Origin: JAEXNA01 sp037189585
GTDB taxonomy: Bacteria > Vulcanimicrobiota > Xenobia > Xenobiales > JADMJV01
Assembly: GCA_037189585.1 (NCBI GenBank)
Contig: JBBCJA010000013.1
Location: 62,001 to 126,000, forward strand
Direction: 5' to 3'
Length of the DNA stretch: 64,000 nt
Shown here: positions 17,747 to 25,786 of the stretch, in pieces
Layout: each line of letters starts with the position of its first letter
How positions within the stretch are numbered: the stretch's first letter is position 1
Translations under genes and position numbers: made by a program
Notes under the pieces: model-generated
What the model was told of the DNA's origin: nothing
Database searches by the model: none
What the model saw: the letters and a program-made list of their open reading frames with translations, nothing else

Positions 17747-17775
17747 GAATGTGACCAGCGAGTGTCCCGGTCGGG

Positions 17776-18252
17776 TCACGGGAATGGGCGTCCGGGCGGG
17801 CGAGGAAAGGGATCGCGGGGCGGGAAGGGGTCGCGCACGCTGACCGAGGTTTTGGCCCAGTTGTTGTCTTCTCGGGTCTCACGTACCTCATTGGCGGTAT
17901 CGACTTCGGCGTCGTACCAAGCCGAGAAGCCGCCGCCCACATTGGCGGGACCAAAGAGCAGGCGAGACGAGCCGCCCGCGGCTAAGCCTGGAACGCGCTT
18001 CCACTCGGGGCGCATGCCGTCGCCACTGACCTCCACGTTGAACGGACCGGCGGCCTGATTGCCTTGATTTCTCACGATGACGGAGAAGTCGATGCGGTCT
18101 CCGGGATATGGGAATCCGTTGGACGGATCGAAGCGGTCGATGACGAGATCCGGCCCGTCGCCAGCGGGTCCATGGGATGCTCCGGTGTAAGAGGGTTGGC
18201 GGGGAGGTAAAGTGGCGATGTTCATAAGACGATGATGCGGCACGAGCGTCAC
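17776..18252 (-). CDS. CARDB-domain protein with Pro-rich tail
   Basis: 158 residues. Residues ~35-135 are one CARDB (bacterial adhesion/protease-associated) beta-sandwich: LVIDRFDPSN, VIVRNQGNQAAGPFNVEVS, GGSSRLLFGP, AEVDTANEVRETREDNN. The last ~20 residues are a repetitive PFPPRDPFPRPP-type tail. CARDB domains usually occur in surface proteins, but there is no signal peptide. Start is GTG 18252 or ATG 18225; neither has a good ribosome-binding site. A secretion route, if any, is unknown. Confidence 0.65.
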   Translation of the reverse strand: MTLVPHHRLMNIATLPPRQPSYTGASHGPAGDGPDLVIDRFDPSNGFPYPGDRIDFSVIVRNQGNQAAGPFNVEVSGDGMRPEWKRVPGLAAGGSSRLLFGPANVGGGFSAWYDAEVDTANEVRETREDNNWAKTSVSVRDPFPPRDPFPRPPGRPFP

Positions 18253-18304
18253 GCGATTGCCACAAGAAGGTCAACGAGGTCGAGAGAGCGGAAGCATGGC
18301 GGCG

Positions 18305-18646
18305 TCAGGCTTGAGGGTCACCGCGCTGGGCATTGTAGGCGTAGAGGATGGCGTTCAATAAACCGCCGAACTTCTCGTTGATCTCCCGGCAGCGCGAGAT
18401 GTTATGCATCTCCACGCCGCGCCGCTCGCTGCGGATCAAGCCCGCCTCGCGAAGAATCTTGAAGTGGACCGACAGCGTGGACTTAGGTATCTTCCGCTCG
18501 CCCAACTGGAGAAAGTTAGAGCAGATCTGAGGGCAGTCGGAGCGCGCGATCTCGGCGAAGATCCGTACCCTCACCGGATCGGACAGAGCATAGAGAATGC
18601 CCTCGACGGTGATCTCGCTGAGAGGAGGATGATACAACGGCCTCAT
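18305..18646 (-). CDS. ArsR-family transcriptional regulator
   Basis: 113 residues with a winged helix: ILYALSDPVRVRIFAEIA (family N-helix), then PKSTLSVHFKILREAGLIRSERRGVEMHN (recognition helix and wing). Cysteines occur at CPQIC, but no standard arsenic or zinc site is certain. It is divergent from the LLM oxidoreductase gene, with a perfect inverted repeat between them, so it probably represses both itself and that gene. Start at ATG 18646. Confidence 0.85.
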   Translation of the reverse strand: MRPLYHPPLSEITVEGILYALSDPVRVRIFAEIARSDCPQICSNFLQLGERKIPKSTLSVHFKILREAGLIRSERRGVEMHNISRCREINEKFGGLLNAILYAYNAQRGDPQA

Positions 18647-18674
18647 GGTTTTATATAACACCGGGCTTGACAAT

Positions 18675-18711
18675 TTGTCCTATTGTTCATTAGTCTCGAA
18701 CAATAGGACAA
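18675..18711. promoter_or_regulatory. Operator-like perfect inverted repeat
   Basis: TTGTCCTATTGTTC (18675-18688), a 9-nt spacer and GAACAATAGGACAA (18698-18711): 14 of 14 positions pair. TTGACA at 18667-18672 overlaps its left edge. The region separates the ArsR gene and the oxidoreductase gene, as expected for an ArsR operator. Confidence 0.75.
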
Positions 18712-18741
18712 TAATTTTGTTGCGAAAGGACGCCATTACGT

Positions 18742-19734
18742 ATGGATTTCAGTGTTCAGGTCTTTAACGACCATGTCTCCTGGCAGACTCTCCAGGACAT
18801 CGCACAAGCCGTGGACCGGGGCCGCTGGCACACCCTTTGGAACTACGACCACATCGTTCCACCCCACGCCGAACTGATGCCGCATATCAGCGACGACCTC
18901 GATGCCTTCGAGGAGGGAAATGTCTTCGAGGGCTGGTCTTTGCTTGCCGCCTGGGCCGCTCAAACGCGACGCGTCCGTATCGGCTGCCTGGTCACAGCCA
19001 TCCCCTTCCGCAACCCCGCCCTATTGGCCAAGACCGCGGTGACCATCGACCACATCAGTGATGGTCGTCTGGAATTGGGACTAGGAGCCGCCTGGCACCA
19101 GGGGGAAACCCGCGCCTACGGCATTCCTCTGGGTAGCGCCAAGGAGAGGTTGGACCGTTTTGCCGAGGGGTTGGAGGTTCTTCGTCTGCTGTTCGACCCC
19201 GCTTATTCGGGGCGGCGGGACTTCAACGGCAAGTACTTCAAACTCGATCGCGCGCCGTTCGCACCGCTTCCCGTACAGGAAAAGTTGCCCATCCTGATCG
19301 GGGGAGGAGGTGAGAAGCGGACCCTGCGCCTAGTCGCGCAGTACGCTGACAGCTACAACTTCTTTGCCAACTTACACTCCTCGCCGGAGCTGTACACTCA
19401 CAAGAGTCGTGTGCTCGACGAGCACTGCGCCGCCATCGGCCGCGATCCGAAAGAGATCAAGCGTAGCGTTTGCGTGGTGGCCGACATCGAGGATAACGAA
19501 GCTCTGGCCCGCGGAAGGCGCGAGTTCATGGGGCCTCATCTGGACGAGGCGGAACGCCAGCTGATCCTATTTGGAACGCCACGACGTATCCTGGACGGTT
19601 TAGAGCAGATCTTCGCTCGAATGAGCCCCGTGGACGAGGTGATCTTCTGCGGGCTGACTCAGAACACCGACACCTTTCACCGTTTCAACGAAGAGGTACT
19701 GGCCGCTCTCATACCCGCGGGAATCGGTGGATAG
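18742..19734 (+). CDS. LLM-class flavin/F420-dependent oxidoreductase
   Basis: A 330-residue luciferase-like monooxygenase fold. Typical pieces are NYDHIVPP, the RVRIGCLVTAIPFRNPALLAKTAVTIDHISDGRLELGLGAAWHQ block and LPILIGGGGEKRTLRLVAQYAD. The family contains F420 and FMN enzymes; F420 is more likely given the TIGR03560-like blocks, but that is inference. It is divergently paired with the ArsR regulator, so expression is probably inducible by whatever that repressor senses. Confidence 0.85.
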   Translation: MDFSVQVFNDHVSWQTLQDIAQAVDRGRWHTLWNYDHIVPPHAELMPHISDDLDAFEEGNVFEGWSLLAAWAAQTRRVRIGCLVTAIPFRNPALLAKTAVTIDHISDGRLELGLGAAWHQGETRAYGIPLGSAKERLDRFAEGLEVLRLLFDPAYSGRRDFNGKYFKLDRAPFAPLPVQEKLPILIGGGGEKRTLRLVAQYADSYNFFANLHSSPELYTHKSRVLDEHCAAIGRDPKEIKRSVCVVADIEDNEALARGRREFMGPHLDEAERQLILFGTPRRILDGLEQIFARMSPVDEVIFCGLTQNTDTFHRFNEEVLAALIPAGIGG

Positions 19735-19840
19735 GGCAGTCCCCTCTCGTGGCGCTTCGAACGATTCTCCTCTAGCCGAGACTTCCCTGAGCCAGGTGGG
19801 TTGAAACTGGTCAAGACCTATCTTGTCAGGAGGTGTCACT

Positions 19841-20428
19841 GTGGGCACAGTTTGGCTCAACTGCGTTCTGGGGGTTCTGGTCATCTTCGCAACTCCCGCG
19901 TTGGCCGAGGAGGCCTTGTGGAGTAAGGCCAAGGCCAAGATGACGGGCGACACCGGATACAGTATGAACTATGATTACGAAGGGGACGAGGGGGCGTACA
20001 AGTTTCACTACGTGGTCTGGGGTGACGGTCAGAAGATCTTGACCGAAGTCTTGGAAGGCTCGGCCCGTGGCTCCGGCTCCAGAATTCTCTACGACCCTTC
20101 CGTGGACAAGGAGAACGTCGCGGTGAAGACCTCAATGCTGACGCTTCGCCGCTCTTTGGGCTCGAAGGATATTCAGGGATCGTCCCTCTATCAGCCACTC
20201 TTTCGCCAGTTGGTGGAAGGCCTGGCCGAGCCTAAGCCCAGGGAGACCGTCAAAGCGGGAGACCACACTATTCTCATTTTTGGAGACAAGAGTCAGGCTC
20301 ACGATCGAATCGAGGTTGATGCGGCGGGAAATCCGTTCAGTTTCCGGCATTTGGAGAAGGGCCGTGAGATGAAGAAGATGACCTTTCGAAATCTGAAGTG
20401 GGGCAAGGCGGAGATCCGTTGGCCCTAA
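19841..20428 (+). CDS. Secreted protein, possibly LolA-like fold
   Basis: 195 residues with signal peptide VLGVLVIFATPALA. The start is GTG 19841, fixed by AGGAGGT seven nt upstream. The mature part has KAKMTGDTGYSMNYDYEG, a polar middle and a C-terminal segment (HDRIEVDAAGNPFSFRHLEKGREMKKMTFRNLKWG) that resembles the end of outer-membrane lipoprotein-sorting (LolA-fold) proteins. That resemblance is by pattern only. No operon partner. Confidence 0.6.
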   Translation: MGTVWLNCVLGVLVIFATPALAEEALWSKAKAKMTGDTGYSMNYDYEGDEGAYKFHYVVWGDGQKILTEVLEGSARGSGSRILYDPSVDKENVAVKTSMLTLRRSLGSKDIQGSSLYQPLFRQLVEGLAEPKPRETVKAGDHTILIFGDKSQAHDRIEVDAAGNPFSFRHLEKGREMKKMTFRNLKWGKAEIRWP

Positions 20429-20445
20429 CCGTCAAAGATCCGATT

Positions 20446-20475
20446 CTGAGATAGAGGGAGCTGAGATAGAGGGGC
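20446..20475 (+). repeat. 15-bp tandem duplication
   Basis: CTGAGATAGAGGGAG (20446-20460) is followed directly by CTGAGATAGAGGGGC (20461-20475), 13 of 15 identical, in the 3' region of the preceding gene. Confidence 0.7.
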
Positions 20476-20518
20476 TTGAGCTTGGCTCGCGCGTCATCTA
20501 TTTAGCTAGGTTCAACTG

Positions 20519-20770
20519 TCAGTCTGTCCCGTCACGCTCTTTCTTGACGACATAATAGGCTTTTTGTTTTCCACCCCACTTTTTATCCACCAACTCGAAG
20601 AGCAGATATAAGGCGAAGCAGACAACAACGGCACCGACAAGTCCATATCTTATCCAAACCTCAGTTTCACTACTGGAAGGCCTGTTCGTATTACCATATC
20701 TAGCGTAAGCCGGTGAGAGCAATAGAGAAGCCAACAACAGTCCTCGTGAAGAAAAAGCCTGAGAAAACAT
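20519..20770 (-). CDS. Small secreted or bitopic membrane protein
   Basis: 83 residues: signal-peptide-like SSRGLLLASLLLSPAYA, then a polar stretch, a transmembrane helix (YGLVGAVVVCFALYLLF) and a Lys-rich cytoplasmic tail. Composition is less GC-rich than its neighbours. A near-consensus promoter sits so close that the transcript should begin at the ATG. No recognised family. Confidence 0.5.
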   Translation of the reverse strand: MFSQAFSSRGLLLASLLLSPAYARYGNTNRPSSSETEVWIRYGLVGAVVVCFALYLLFELVDKKWGGKQKAYYVVKKERDGTD

Positions 20771-20776
20771 TTTTCC

Positions 20777-20805
20777 ATTATAGTGGATAGAGGTCCAAGT
20801 TTCAA
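20777..20805 (-). promoter_or_regulatory. Near-consensus sigma70 promoter, apparently leaderless
   Basis: On the minus strand: TTGAAA (20805-20800), a 17-nt spacer, then TATAAT (20782-20777). Six bases separate the -10 box from the A of the ATG at 20770, so initiation seven nt downstream would give a leaderless mRNA. I see no other feature in 20806-21067. Confidence 0.6.
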
Positions 20806-21067
20806 TTCCTTAAGAAGAAATCAAGGATTGCGTCAGCTCATCCGGTTCGCCGATGGCTCGACCAGGCGGTTCATCCAAGGTCCCAGAAGAGAGCCAGATG
20901 TTGGAGAGAGGCGCCTTTAGAAGGCGGATGGACAGACGACCCGCTAGGCATCCTTATGCGCGATGTCGGGGTGTGGCTTGCTAGGATCAGGTGAGCCTAC
21001 CAGGATGAGACGCACCAACGACGTCTCCGAACGGCACGGAAACATCGAAACTTGGAATGGTCCGCTT

Positions 21068-21538
21068 TCAGCAAGCGATGGCGGCGTTGGTGAGGAATTC
21101 GCTGATGGCCGCACGGACTCTGTCGGCGTCGCCCAGATACAACTCTTGACGGCGGGCCTCTAGATATCGCTCGAGGCGCTGGCGGCGCTCGGTGGAGATA
21201 TCTCGGCTTAAAATTTCATGAGCCAGAGTAGTGTACTCTTTCATACGCTTTTGTAGCAGGGAACTCATGCTATCCCGATCACCGGCTCTGAGGCTGCCGC
21301 CTCGGGCGACGCGTTGGCGAAGGGCGTCGAGTTCCCGCTCACGCCGTAGGAGCGCCTCGAGAGTCTGGGCTCGGAAGGTACGGCCGAAGTCGCGATCGAT
21401 CTGAGAGCCGAGGGCGTTGGAGACCGCGAAGGCTTCTCGCGCCATCGCTTGGGCACGACGCACCGCGGTTTCGGTATCTCCACCAAGCTGTAGAATCTGG
21501 GCTACCCATGGGGCCATCACGCGAACATTCTCCTTCAT
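21068..21538 (-). CDS. Hypothetical helical protein
   Basis: 156 residues, mostly charged and helical (AVRRAQAMAREAFAV, ALLRRERELDALRQR, RRQRLERYLEARRQELYL), suggesting coiled coils; no signal peptide or membrane segment. The start is placed at ATG 21538. An upstream in-frame ATG at 21583 would translate a heptanucleotide repeat and is unlikely. Two ordinary windows of Arg-rich helix do not identify a family. Confidence 0.5.
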   Translation of the reverse strand: MKENVRVMAPWVAQILQLGGDTETAVRRAQAMAREAFAVSNALGSQIDRDFGRTFRAQTLEALLRRERELDALRQRVARGGSLRAGDRDSMSSLLQKRMKEYTTLAHEILSRDISTERRQRLERYLEARRQELYLGDADRVRAAISEFLTNAAIAC

Positions 21539-21554
21539 CCCGAATCCCTCTCCT

Positions 21555-21587
21555 CTCTCCACTCTCCACTCTCCACTCTCCACTCCT
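21555..21587. repeat. Heptanucleotide tandem repeat
   Basis: Four full copies of CTCTCCA (21555-21582) plus a partial fifth, between the hypothetical helical gene and the ankyrin gene. This resembles the short tandemly repeated sequences of cyanobacterial and other large genomes and may vary in copy number. Confidence 0.8.
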
Positions 21588-21668
21588 AAGGTAGACGTGC
21601 GGGGAACCTGTGACTAGACCCACTTTGTTGACAGGATGTGAACGTTGCATCGGAAAAGTGAACATGTA

Positions 21669-22484
21669 TTGAGAAAACGTAACTTTTTAGCCATCACTTT
21701 CCTAGCTCTCGGTATGACCATGACGTCCCTGGCTCAAAGCGTGGGGGACTTGGACGAATTTTTTCGTTCCGTGACCGACGGGACTCTCGAGATCGTTCAG
21801 GAAGGCTTGCGCCAGCATCCGGAGTGGGCCAACGCCGAGCTTTTTTCCGGGATTCGACCGGTCTACCGGGCCACCGTCCTTAGTCGAGAGGAGATCGTGG
21901 CTGTACTGATCGACGCGGGAGCCGATGTGAACGCCACTACTGATCGTGGAACCCTGGCGCTCCACGCTGCGGCCCAGAACGGTAACGAGAAGATTTTCGA
22001 CCGGTTGATAGCGGCGGGAGCCAAGGTGGATGGGGCCAACGACACGGGTCAGACCCCACTGCACCTCGCGGTCCGGTACAATCACCCAGAACTCACCAGC
22101 AAGCTTCTCGAGCATGGAGCCGACCCGAGCCGCGCTGATGCCGCCGGTCGCACTCCGCTGCACTTCGCGGCGGGGCTGGGGCTACGGGAGTCAGTGGACC
22201 TCCTTCTGGCCAAAGGGGCCGATCTTGATCCGGTGGATCAGGATGGCTTCACGCCGTTGGGCTGGTGCCGCACTCTTAAGCGTAACGAGTTTGAGTCGGT
22301 GGCTCGGATTCTGGAAGGCAAGGGAGCCACCGATCTTCGCCCCGAGTCGGCCTGGAGTCAACCGGAGAGCCCGGCGGCGCCCGGCGTGGGGAAGGATGGC
22401 GAAGACCCTTCGCGCGGGACACAGGGGAGTGAAAGTGAGTCGCGGGATGGTGAAAACGACCAGCACGGGTCGGAGGGACTTTGA
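21669..22484 (+). CDS. Secreted ankyrin-repeat protein
   Basis: 271 residues starting at TTG 21669, which gives a clean signal peptide (RKRNFLAITFLALGMTMTSLA). At least five ankyrin repeats follow. Complete ones carry GTLALHAAAQNGNEKIFDRLIAAGAKVD, GQTPLHLAVRYNHPELTSKLLEHGADP and GRTPLHFAAGLGLRESVDLLLAKGADLD, with consensus TPLHxAA and GAD turns. The last ~45 residues are a Gly/Ser/Glu-rich disordered tail. It probably mediates protein binding in the periplasm. It overlaps the HD gene by 4 nt (TTGA). Confidence 0.85.
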   Translation: MRKRNFLAITFLALGMTMTSLAQSVGDLDEFFRSVTDGTLEIVQEGLRQHPEWANAELFSGIRPVYRATVLSREEIVAVLIDAGADVNATTDRGTLALHAAAQNGNEKIFDRLIAAGAKVDGANDTGQTPLHLAVRYNHPELTSKLLEHGADPSRADAAGRTPLHFAAGLGLRESVDLLLAKGADLDPVDQDGFTPLGWCRTLKRNEFESVARILEGKGATDLRPESAWSQPESPAAPGVGKDGEDPSRGTQGSESESRDGENDQHGSEGL

Positions 22485-23050
22485 GTCGGTGTCCGCCGGA
22501 GAGCGTGGCGGGGATTTTCCAGGAGCATTATCCACCCGGAACTCCGAGCCGAGAGATTCTGTGGGACCATCAGGCCGCGGTGGCCACCCTCGCCCTCGAG
22601 ATCGCGGGGCGCTTTCCTCAGGCGCGTAAGGATTTCATCGAGGAAGCGTCCTGGCTGCACGACATCGGCATCCGCTACACTCACGCGCCGGGAATTCTTT
22701 GCCAGGGCGACCTTCCATATCTGTGCCATGGGATTATCGGGCGCGAGATCTGTGAGAAAGCCGGGCTACCTGAGCATGGTATGGTTTGCGAGACCCACGT
22801 CGGGACGGGACTGACCGCCGACGAGGTGGCGGCCACCGGCTACCCGATGCCGAGCCGAGATATGTTGCCTCAGAGCCTGGAAGAGCGGATCATCTGTTAC
22901 GCCGACCAGTTCTTCTCTAAGAGTGCTTCCCACCGCTTGCCCATCGAGGAGGTCCGCCGCAGGGTGGCGAGATATGGAAGCGCGCCCTTGGGACGTTTCG
23001 AAGCTTTACATCGGGAATTCGGGCAGGGCGCGGACCGACTCGAGGAGTAG
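22481..23050 (+). CDS. HD-domain phosphohydrolase
   Basis: 189 residues starting at a TTG that overlaps the previous stop. HD-superfamily metal residues are visible: His in DHQAAVA, the pair in WLHDIG, later histidines (CHGIIG, ETHVGTG) and Asp in CYADQFFSK. The pattern follows the TIGR00295-type HD proteins. Such proteins hydrolyse phosphate esters or nucleotides; the substrate is unknown. Coupling to the ankyrin gene is likely. Confidence 0.8.
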   Translation: MSRCPPESVAGIFQEHYPPGTPSREILWDHQAAVATLALEIAGRFPQARKDFIEEASWLHDIGIRYTHAPGILCQGDLPYLCHGIIGREICEKAGLPEHGMVCETHVGTGLTADEVAATGYPMPSRDMLPQSLEERIICYADQFFSKSASHRLPIEEVRRRVARYGSAPLGRFEALHREFGQGADRLEE

Positions 23051-23078
23051 TAACTCCCACTACGGGAGGGTAGGATTT

Positions 23079-24683
23079 TTGAAGATCATTAGAACGCTGG
23101 CTCAAGCGGCGCTATCCGTCGTAGCGGCATGGCTACTATGTGCCAACCCAAGCGCAGCTCAGTCGAATCCTCAGGATTCTCCCTTGCAGGTCAAGGTGAA
23201 CAAGCTCACTCTGTCCGGCAATCACTCCCTGTCGCATTCGGAATTCGAGGATATCCTGGGTCCGTATGAGGGCCGCCTCCTTTCCATGGACGATATCCGC
23301 CGAGTGGCCGAGGAGGTGGTGGCCCGCTATCGCGAGCGGGACTACATGACTGTCTCGGCTTATCTCCCCGAGCAGGACTTGAGTGACGGAGAGCTGACCA
23401 TCGCCGTGGTCGAGGCCAAAGTCGCCAGGGTCACCGTGGAGGGCAACAAGTTTTATGACGAGTCCTACATCAAATGGATGTTCGACCCGGCCCTTCAGCG
23501 CCAGCGAGAGCACGGAGAGCTGATCCGGCGTAGCGACGTGGAGCGCCAACTACTCCTTCTCAACGACACGATGGACCTCACCATCCGCTCGGTGGTCAAA
23601 GAGTCGGAGACGCCCGGCCAGGTGGACATCGTCCTGCAGGCCACCGACCGCCGACCTCTCCATCTGACTCTCGACTACAACAACCTGGGCGCGCGCTCGA
23701 CCGGTCGTAACCGCCTGGGAGCCTCGGTGGAGTGGGGGAACGTCACCGGGTGGGGAGATTCACTGAACTTCCGCTACGTAGAGTCGGAGCTACTCAATGC
23801 CGACACGAAGGGACTGGACCTTTTTTACGCACGCTATTTCGCTCCGCTGAGCAATGGTGGAACTTTCCTAGACCTTAGCTACGCGAACTCGGCCTTCCAG
23901 GTCGGGCAAGAGCTACAGATCCTCGACATTCGGGGCGATGCCGATGTCTTGAGGGCCGGTCTTCGGCATCGTCTGATCCGTAGCTCCGAGCTGAATCTGG
24001 ATATCGAGGGGGCTTTCGTCTATCAGGACGTGGAGAACAGGATCCTGGGCAGTACCTTCTCACGTGACAGACTTCGAGAGTTGGTGTTGGGCGTTTCCGG
24101 TGACTGGACTTCAGGAGAGGGGCGCAACTACGCCGGCTTTCGTGTCACTCAGGACCTGGGCAAGGCCCTGGGCGGAACTGACCGCAACGACCCTCTGACC
24201 TCGCGCGGAGCGGGTGGGGGATTCACCAAGCTTAACTTCGACCTCTCGCGGGTGCAAAAAGTCAGCGACGCGTCCTATGCTATTCTGCGGGGAACTCATC
24301 AGACCGCCTTTTCTTCACTGCCCTACGCCGAACAGTTCGGTTTGGGCGGAATCTCCAGCGTGCGCGGCTATCTCCAGTCGGCCTACCTGGGCGACAGCGG
24401 CTACAGCCTGAGCGCCGAGTTCCGCTATGCTCCCATTCCGGACAATCGGCAGCTTTTCGAAGTGGGTGCCTTCATCGACCACGGCGCGGCGGCGGTCAAG
24501 TCTCCCCTGCCCGGCGAGATTCCCAACCTGGCCCTGACCGGCGCGGGCGTCACCTTTCAGTTCCGTTTGCCGGAAGAGACGTTCGTCAGAGCCGACCTGG
24601 CCTGGCCTATCGGCAACAAGACGATTCTACCGAACACCGACGACGGACCCGTGCCTTACCTGATCTTTTCCAAGCGGTTTTAA
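23079..24683 (+). CDS. Two-partner-secretion pore / ShlB-FhaC-type Omp85 protein
   Basis: 534 residues with a signal peptide (AALSVVAAWLLCANPSAA). There are two POTRA domains (~30-105, LTLSGNHSLSHSEFEDILGPYEG; ~105-190, VARVTVEGNKFYDESYIKWMF), then a beta-barrel ending in SKRF with a terminal aromatic. The L6 loop motif SSVRGYLQ and the LGARSTGRNRLG strand entry are typical of TpsB. Start at TTG 23079 with GGGAGGG upstream. TpsB pores export large filamentous TpsA proteins, but none is encoded nearby. This gene is the clearest evidence for an outer membrane. Confidence 0.88.
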   Translation: MKIIRTLAQAALSVVAAWLLCANPSAAQSNPQDSPLQVKVNKLTLSGNHSLSHSEFEDILGPYEGRLLSMDDIRRVAEEVVARYRERDYMTVSAYLPEQDLSDGELTIAVVEAKVARVTVEGNKFYDESYIKWMFDPALQRQREHGELIRRSDVERQLLLLNDTMDLTIRSVVKESETPGQVDIVLQATDRRPLHLTLDYNNLGARSTGRNRLGASVEWGNVTGWGDSLNFRYVESELLNADTKGLDLFYARYFAPLSNGGTFLDLSYANSAFQVGQELQILDIRGDADVLRAGLRHRLIRSSELNLDIEGAFVYQDVENRILGSTFSRDRLRELVLGVSGDWTSGEGRNYAGFRVTQDLGKALGGTDRNDPLTSRGAGGGFTKLNFDLSRVQKVSDASYAILRGTHQTAFSSLPYAEQFGLGGISSVRGYLQSAYLGDSGYSLSAEFRYAPIPDNRQLFEVGAFIDHGAAAVKSPLPGEIPNLALTGAGVTFQFRLPEETFVRADLAWPIGNKTILPNTDDGPVPYLIFSKRF

Positions 24684-24696
24684 GGAGGGAACGACT

Positions 24697-25410
24697 GTGA
24701 GGCAACTTCGATATCTCTGGCTTTTTTGTCTTCTCGCTGTGACCGGGGTGGCCCAACCGGCCAACAACGGCTCGCTAGTTAACAATGTGGAGCAGGCTAG
24801 CCAGAGCTTTCGACAGCAGGTCGACGGGGGGCAGGCGACGGCGGAATGGACAGGACTGGGTTTGGTCTCTGGTGACATGGTTGATCTGGACTTGACTAAT
24901 CGAGGCGCCTCCACGCAGAGTTTTCGGTTCGTACCGGGGATGGTGCTCGAAGATCCGGGAAAGCAGGTCCAGCCCATTCTGCTCGATGAGAATCTCAACT
25001 TCACCTTGGAGCCCGGAGAATCGATCAAGAGACGGATGCGCGGCTACTGTTTGGATTACAGTAAGAGCCCGCCGGCGAGTCAGAGCAAAGAAGACTACGT
25101 GATGGCGGTGAATCTCGACGCTTATCGCCAGGCTATCGCCGTCTTGTACGGCGGTCTGAGACTGGCTCAGGAAGACAAGCTCAAGCCGGTTCTGCGACCA
25201 CTAGTTCACCGGACCATCACTACACAACGAGCGGTCTGGGCCGTCATGGGGGGCGACAACCCCGCCACCCGAGAAGAGCTTCGCGAGGAGATCGAGGCCG
25301 AGTTGAGGGCCAACAGCTCACTGTTTCCGGAAGGCCAGTTGGAGTGTCTGTCCCAGCGTCTCTGGTCTGACGTACAAAATATTATGATGGAAGCGAAGGC
25401 TAACGAATGA
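24697..25410 (+). CDS. Secreted protein of unknown function
   Basis: 237 residues; GTG start with GGAGGG upstream; signal peptide YLWLFCLLAVTGVA. A middle beta region reads DMVDLDLTNRGASTQSFRFVPGMVLED, then LEPGESIKRRMRGYCLDYSKSPP, an arrangement seen in surface proteins with a single conserved Cys after an acidic turn; the C-terminus is helical. It lies 13 nt after the TpsB gene and overlaps the BolA gene by 4 nt. It is far too small to be a classical TpsA passenger. Confidence 0.7.
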   Translation: MRQLRYLWLFCLLAVTGVAQPANNGSLVNNVEQASQSFRQQVDGGQATAEWTGLGLVSGDMVDLDLTNRGASTQSFRFVPGMVLEDPGKQVQPILLDENLNFTLEPGESIKRRMRGYCLDYSKSPPASQSKEDYVMAVNLDAYRQAIAVLYGGLRLAQEDKLKPVLRPLVHRTITTQRAVWAVMGGDNPATREELREEIEAELRANSSLFPEGQLECLSQRLWSDVQNIMMEAKANE

Positions 25411-25679
25411 ACGTGGAATCCTCTATGAGAGAGAAGCTGACTCAGGAACTCTCGCCGACTCAACTCAAGATCGAAAACGTATCTCATCACCACGCGGGAC
25501 ACGCCGGCTCGCCAGGAACGGGGCAGAGCCACTTCAACGTGACCGTGGTCAGTCCAGCCTTTGAAGGACTACCTAAGGTGGCCAGATTTCGACTGGTTCA
25601 CAAGATTCTCAAAGAGGAGATGGCCGGACCCGTTCATGCCCTCTCTTTAGAGTTGAAGGCTCCTGGCGAGCCGGGTTAA
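25407..25679 (+). CDS. BolA/IbaG family protein
   Basis: 90 residues with the whole BolA fold: KLTQELSPTQLKIENVSHHHAGH, SHFNVTVVSPAFEGL, RFRLVHKILKEEM and VHALSLEL. BolA proteins work with monothiol glutaredoxins in Fe-S trafficking and influence envelope and shape genes. The HHHAGH stretch supplies possible cluster ligands. It is the last gene of the five-gene run from 21669. ATG 25407 lies in the previous stop; ATG 25425 is an alternative. Confidence 0.85.
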   Translation: MNVESSMREKLTQELSPTQLKIENVSHHHAGHAGSPGTGQSHFNVTVVSPAFEGLPKVARFRLVHKILKEEMAGPVHALSLELKAPGEPG

Positions 25680-25786
25680 CGACCTGTGCCGTAATACAGT
25701 GGGGCTTGGATTTCCGTCTTTGACTGGATCATGGCGCACAACACTTGATCTAGGTTTTCATGGCATCTCTAGAAAGATCTTGAGGT

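Noticed and set aside
20963..21163. Small plus-strand gene of 66 residues
   Set aside because: No ribosome-binding site and it overlaps the end of the better-supported minus-strand gene.
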